A stretch of 17,218 nt of DNA from Verrucomicrobiota bacterium. GTDB taxonomy: Bacteria > Verrucomicrobiota > Verrucomicrobiae > Chthoniobacterales > UBA10450. This document shows, one piece after another, positions 14,662 to 17,218 of the stretch (its first letter is position 1; the number at the start of each line of letters is the position of its first letter). A program made the position numbers and the translations under genes. Below the pieces are notes generated by a model, which saw only the letters and a list, made by a program, of their open reading frames with translations, was not told where the DNA came from and did no database searches. Location: the NCBI GenBank assembly GCA_003219495.1, contig QHOZ01000093.1:1-17218 (forward strand). Direction: 5' to 3'.

Positions 14662-15587
14662 GCCGCGAGCGATTTCCACTCTTCGGGGCTGAGTTTCAAC
14701 TTCGCAGCCGCGCAATTGTCCTCGAGATGTTTCAGATTCTGCGTGCCAGGGATCGGCAGCATCACCGGCGAACGTTGCAGCAACCACGCGAGCGCCACTT
14801 GATAGACACTCGCGTTGTGCGCCTTTGCGACCGTCTCCGCCGCGCCACCACCAAGCCCGTGGTTTCCGCCAACCGGCGCCCACGGGAGAAATCCGAGGTT
14901 GTGCTTTTCGCAATAATCCACTGCGGCGTCCCATTTCCGATCGTCGAAGTTGTAGCGGTTTTGAATGCTGACAATCGGCACGACTTTTTGTGCGCGCTCG
15001 ATTTCTTCCGCTGAAACTTCCGACAAACCGATGTGGCGGATTTTTCCCGCCTGCTGCGCTTCCTTCAGCGCGCCTAACGAGTCTTCCGCCGGAACTTTCG
15101 AGTCGATTCGATGCAGTTGATACAGATCGATGCGATCGATCTTTAAACGCTTCAAACTTTTATCGACGCACGCCTTCAAATAATCAGGCTTCCCATTCGG
15201 CACCCATTGGCCGGGACCGGGTCGCGTGAGTCCGCCTTTGGTCGCGATGATCAATCCTTTCGGATACGGATGGAGCGCTTCCGCGATGAGCAGCTCGCTC
15301 GTTTCGGGGCCGTAGGCGTCGGCGGTATCGATCAGATCCACGCCGAGCTCGACCGCGTGCTTCAAAACTTTCACCGCGTTCGCGCGGTCCGGCGGCCAAC
15401 CCCAAACGCCTTCGCCCGTGATCCGCATCGCGCCGAAGCCGAGACGATTCACTTCCAAATCGCCGCCGATTTTGAAATTTAGATTGCTTGCCGTGCCAGG
15501 TGAGGATGTCGATCCGAAAACTTTTGCGCCGGTCAAAATTGCGGCGCCCGTTACCGCGCTCATGCTCACAAATTCTCTTCGCGTCAT
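14658..15587 (-). CDS. Tat-exported aldo/keto reductase
   Basis: 309 residues from ATG 15587. The N-terminus MTRREFVSMS, followed by AVTGAAILTGAKVFG, is a twin-arginine signal, so the enzyme is folded and exported to the periplasm. The (beta/alpha)8 aldo/keto reductase core has the catalytic tetrad: Asp87 and Tyr92 in LIDTADAYG, Lys117 in IIATKGG and His159 in YQLHR. NRYNF, LPWAPVGG and IPGTQNLKHLEDN complete the NADP-binding pattern. Members reduce aldehydes and ketones with NADPH; cofactor supply in the periplasm is unclear, but Tat-leader AKRs are common in this phylum. It lies 40 nt after a small secreted protein gene on the same strand, which may be one transcript, and ends on a TTAA shared with the thioesterase. 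Confidence 0.92.
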   Translation of the reverse strand: MTRREFVSMSAVTGAAILTGAKVFGSTSSPGTASNLNFKIGGDLEVNRLGFGAMRITGEGVWGWPPDRANAVKVLKHAVELGVDLIDTADAYGPETSELLIAEALHPYPKGLIIATKGGLTRPGPGQWVPNGKPDYLKACVDKSLKRLKIDRIDLYQLHRIDSKVPAEDSLGALKEAQQAGKIRHIGLSEVSAEEIERAQKVVPIVSIQNRYNFDDRKWDAAVDYCEKHNLGFLPWAPVGGNHGLGGGAAETVAKAHNASVYQVALAWLLQRSPVMLPIPGTQNLKHLEDNCAAAKLKLSPEEWKSLAA

Positions 15588-15627
15588 TGCCGAATCTGAA
15601 CCCTCAAGCTTGAACGCTCAACTTTTT

Positions 15628-16041
15628 CTAGCGGTTCGCGCGCGTCGTCGGCGTGTAGTAATCGCTTGGTTGCAGGAGGAGGCGATCGCCGCTCCAGGCC
15701 GCGGTGAAAATATAAACTTTGCCGCTCTTGATCGTGACGATGATTGAAGTCGGGCGGCGCGATTGCGTGTTTGGCAGAGCGAGCGCGGTCACGGTATGCC
15801 GCCCCGCCGTGAGCACGCCGCCGTAGTGCTGATTGCGCGGAATGTTTGCAACGCGTTTGCCGTCAATCAACAATCGGATCGACAAATCGGTTCCGAAATT
15901 CGGCGCGCGCTGCACAATCAACCGGCCGGTTGGTCCTTTCGGTGTTGGCGCGGGAGTCGGCCGCGGCCGCGCATGCAAGTCGGACTGCGAGACAAGACCC
16001 GCGCACAAGATCGACAATGTAATTGTAAAGTTTCTCTTCAT
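15628..16041 (-). CDS. Small secreted protein with a PEGA-like beta domain
   Basis: 137 residues from ATG 16041; CAGAAGGA lies immediately upstream. Residues 1-24 are a signal peptide (MKRNFTITLSILCAGLVSQS, then DLHA). A Pro-rich linker (RPRPTPAPTPKGPTG) leads into a domain of about 95 residues with LIVQRAPNFGTDLSIRLLID, GKRVANIPRNQHYGGVLTAG, and a strand-rich end (IIVTIKSGKVYIFTAAW, then SGDRLLLQPSD). The layout GK.V..IP....G.L.AG.HTVTA resembles PEGA-type surface domains that bind or display; this is a pattern match only. It precedes the Tat-exported reductase on the same strand by 40 nt, so both products probably go to the envelope. Confidence 0.8.
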   Translation of the reverse strand: MKRNFTITLSILCAGLVSQSDLHARPRPTPAPTPKGPTGRLIVQRAPNFGTDLSIRLLIDGKRVANIPRNQHYGGVLTAGRHTVTALALPNTQSRRPTSIIVTIKSGKVYIFTAAWSGDRLLLQPSDYYTPTTRANR

Positions 16042-16055
16042 TCCTTCTGTCCTCT

Positions 16056-16068
16056 GTCTGATACAGAC
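16056..16068. promoter_or_regulatory. Short inverted repeat in the leader of the PEGA-like gene
   Basis: GTCTG ATA CAGAC: perfect 5-bp arms with a 3-nt centre, 14 nt before the minus-strand ATG 16041. A dimeric regulator site is possible; the size is small enough to arise by chance. Confidence 0.3.
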
Positions 16069-16187
16069 CGGTTTACCTAACTCTTGTCACTGTCACGAGG
16101 CCAGTGCAACGCCAGTGCGGCTCGCACCTTGGACCTGGTCACTTCACCGTCAAGTTGGCCCGCTCACTGCTACTTTTTTCAACCGTC

Positions 16188-16562
16188 ATGAGCACGGCGG
16201 CTCTTCGAATTTTGGCGGTGGACAATGAACCTTCGGTCACGTGTTCGCTCAAATTCATCTTCACCGGCCCTCGTTATGAGCTTTGCGCGGTCGAAAACGG
16301 CGACGCCGCACTCGCCCGGCTGGACGCGGGCTCGGAGCATTACGACGTCATCATCGTCGATCAAAAGATGCCGCATATGAGCGGTGTGGAATTGGTCGAG
16401 CAACTGCGCAAGCGCGGAGTCGACAGCAAAGTCATGGTTCTCTCCGCCGATATCTCGCCGGAAGTGCGGGCTTCATACGAGCGGATGGACGTGCACTTGA
16501 TATTTCCAAAACCGTTCGACATCGGGGCGATTCGCGCGGCAGTCGAACGGCTGGCGGCATAG
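16188..16562 (+). CDS. Stand-alone response regulator receiver protein
   Basis: 124 residues from ATG 16188. An upstream in-frame GTG at 16104 would add 28 residues, of Cys-, His- and Pro-containing sequence unlike a receiver start, so I rejected it. Acid pocket Asp12 in VDNEPS; phosphoacceptor Asp58 in IIVDQKMPHMSG; Ser87 in VLSAD; Lys108 in FPKPFD. This is a complete CheY-like fold with no output domain, so it acts by binding a partner or passing phosphate on. The acid pocket has only one Asp (VDN where many have DD). A second receiver gene follows after 51 nt. No histidine kinase is in the window; one may lie to the right. Confidence 0.9.
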   Translation: MSTAALRILAVDNEPSVTCSLKFIFTGPRYELCAVENGDAALARLDAGSEHYDVIIVDQKMPHMSGVELVEQLRKRGVDSKVMVLSADISPEVRASYERMDVHLIFPKPFDIGAIRAAVERLAA

Positions 16563-16613
16563 TCGGCAGCCAGGCGCGAGAGCGGCCCGCTCCCTGCTCT
16601 TAATATAAGCGCA

Positions 16614-17213
16614 ATGCGTGTCCTTATTGCCGATGACCAACGCACTTTCGGAACGGCGCTCGCCGACATGGTGCGGTATTGCGGCCACGAAGTCGTCGCA
16701 GTCGTCGGCTCCGGATTGGAAGCCATTCAGGGATTCTCGCTCCACAAACCGGACCTCGTCCTGCTGGATTACCGCATGCCAAAACTGAACGGCTCGACTG
16801 CGTGCCGGCACATTTTGGCGAGAGATCCCACCGCGCGCATTGTTTTAGTTTCAGCCTGGTCGCCGCTCGATGGCGCCGACGACTCGGGAGCGATGTGTTT
16901 TCTTCCCAAACCAGTGGATCTCGCGCGACTCAACGCAACGCTTCTCACAATCTCGCAATCGCTTCCACAGCCACCGCTGTATGTCGAAGCCCAAGTGCAA
17001 GCGCCGCCTTCGGATCGAATCATCCAGTTCACGCCAATTCAAATTCCTCAGGAAATAATTTCGCCGATCGAGAATTTTCCGATCGCGCCCGTGATTGAAA
17101 TTGTCGATGTGGATCAAACCAGTTCTCCTGGCGACGTTGCGGCTGCTCTGCAGAAGCCGACTCGCAAGAGTCGCCAGCCTCGCGCGCGCAAGAAATTGAA
17201 GCGCGTGTCTTAA
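16614..17213 (+). CDS. Response regulator with a disordered basic C-terminal tail
   Basis: 199 residues from ATG 16614. Receiver domain 1-118: acid pocket Asp7-Asp8 in IADDQR, phosphoacceptor Asp52 in LLDYRMPKLNG, Ser80 in LVSAWSP, Lys99 in LPKPVD. In place of a DNA-binding output domain, residues 120-199 are low-complexity: Pro/Ile/Gln-rich (PIQIPQEIISPIENFPIAP), then an acidic patch (VIEIVDVD), and finally a basic end (KSRQPRARKKLKRV). The tail could bind nucleic acid, membrane or a partner. It ends 5 nt before the window edge with a TAA. TAATAT at 16601-16606 lies 7 nt before the ATG, a possible -10 for a leaderless message. Tandem with the receiver upstream. Confidence 0.9.
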   Translation: MRVLIADDQRTFGTALADMVRYCGHEVVAVVGSGLEAIQGFSLHKPDLVLLDYRMPKLNGSTACRHILARDPTARIVLVSAWSPLDGADDSGAMCFLPKPVDLARLNATLLTISQSLPQPPLYVEAQVQAPPSDRIIQFTPIQIPQEIISPIENFPIAPVIEIVDVDQTSSPGDVAAALQKPTRKSRQPRARKKLKRVS

Positions 17214-17218
17214 GGTTT

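Noticed and set aside
14586..15014. 142-codon plus-strand open frame
   Set aside because: Antisense to the aldo/keto reductase C-terminus and overlapping the thioesterase in a wrong frame.
16104..16187. 28-residue N-terminal extension of the first response regulator
   Set aside because: GTG start with non-receiver sequence; the receiver fold starts normally at ATG 16188.
16570..16600. GAGCGGCCCGCTC as a terminator between the two response regulators
   Set aside because: Only 5-bp arms with a 3-nt loop and no U-tract.

Overview
The window is GC-rich bacterial chromosome with dense, mostly ordinary genes, many lacking a visible Shine-Dalgarno site. The gene content (Tat-exported aldo/keto reductase, low-complexity Ser/Ala/Lys/Pro secreted protein, secreted Cys-containing proteins, LptG/DusB/IscA-type cluster, heptanucleotide intergenic arrays) resembles soil Verrucomicrobiota of the Chthoniobacterales type. 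That assignment is inference from protein style; there is no rRNA or other marker gene to prove it. I saw no tRNA, rRNA, CRISPR array, transposase or phage gene. No gene-free stretch exceeds 150 bases.

Layout. 1-4072 (minus strand): a secreted protein running off the left edge, a membrane-anchored protein made of 32-residue helical repeats, and a small secreted Cys-rich protein with its own sigma70-like promoter and terminator. 4167-6085 (minus): a DinG/YoaA-type Fe-S helicase that has lost its Walker A segment. 6158-9169 (plus): a tightly packed operon of an LptF/LptG permease, a conserved unknown, DusB and an IscA/ErpA-type Fe-S carrier. 9210-11463: a broken low-complexity secreted protein (minus), a membrane protein (plus), and two minus-strand unknowns. 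11514-14661 (plus): a broken methyltransferase coupled to a metallo-beta-lactamase-fold hydrolase, a HExxH-like protein with Asn in place of Glu, two small membrane proteins and a hotdog thioesterase. 14658-16041 (minus): a Tat-exported aldo/keto reductase behind a small secreted protein. 16188-17213 (plus): two stand-alone response regulators in tandem.

The most striking feature is that four genes (32-residue repeat protein, helicase, low-complexity protein, methyltransferase) carry net frame-changing indels, while the neighbouring genes read cleanly. In three of them a recognisable continuation resumes in another frame right after the lesion; in the fourth a truncated signal peptide joins its apparent body out of frame. 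In one case the strict 32-residue period predicts a 44-nt loss, and in another the lesion is a tandem CGAT duplication. This is either a real burst of small lesions or an assembly/strain-mixture artefact. Other points of interest are two convergent gene pairs that share a TTAA as both stop codons, and two arrays of 7-nt repeats that each end exactly at a start codon. I do not see a clearly new multi-gene system.
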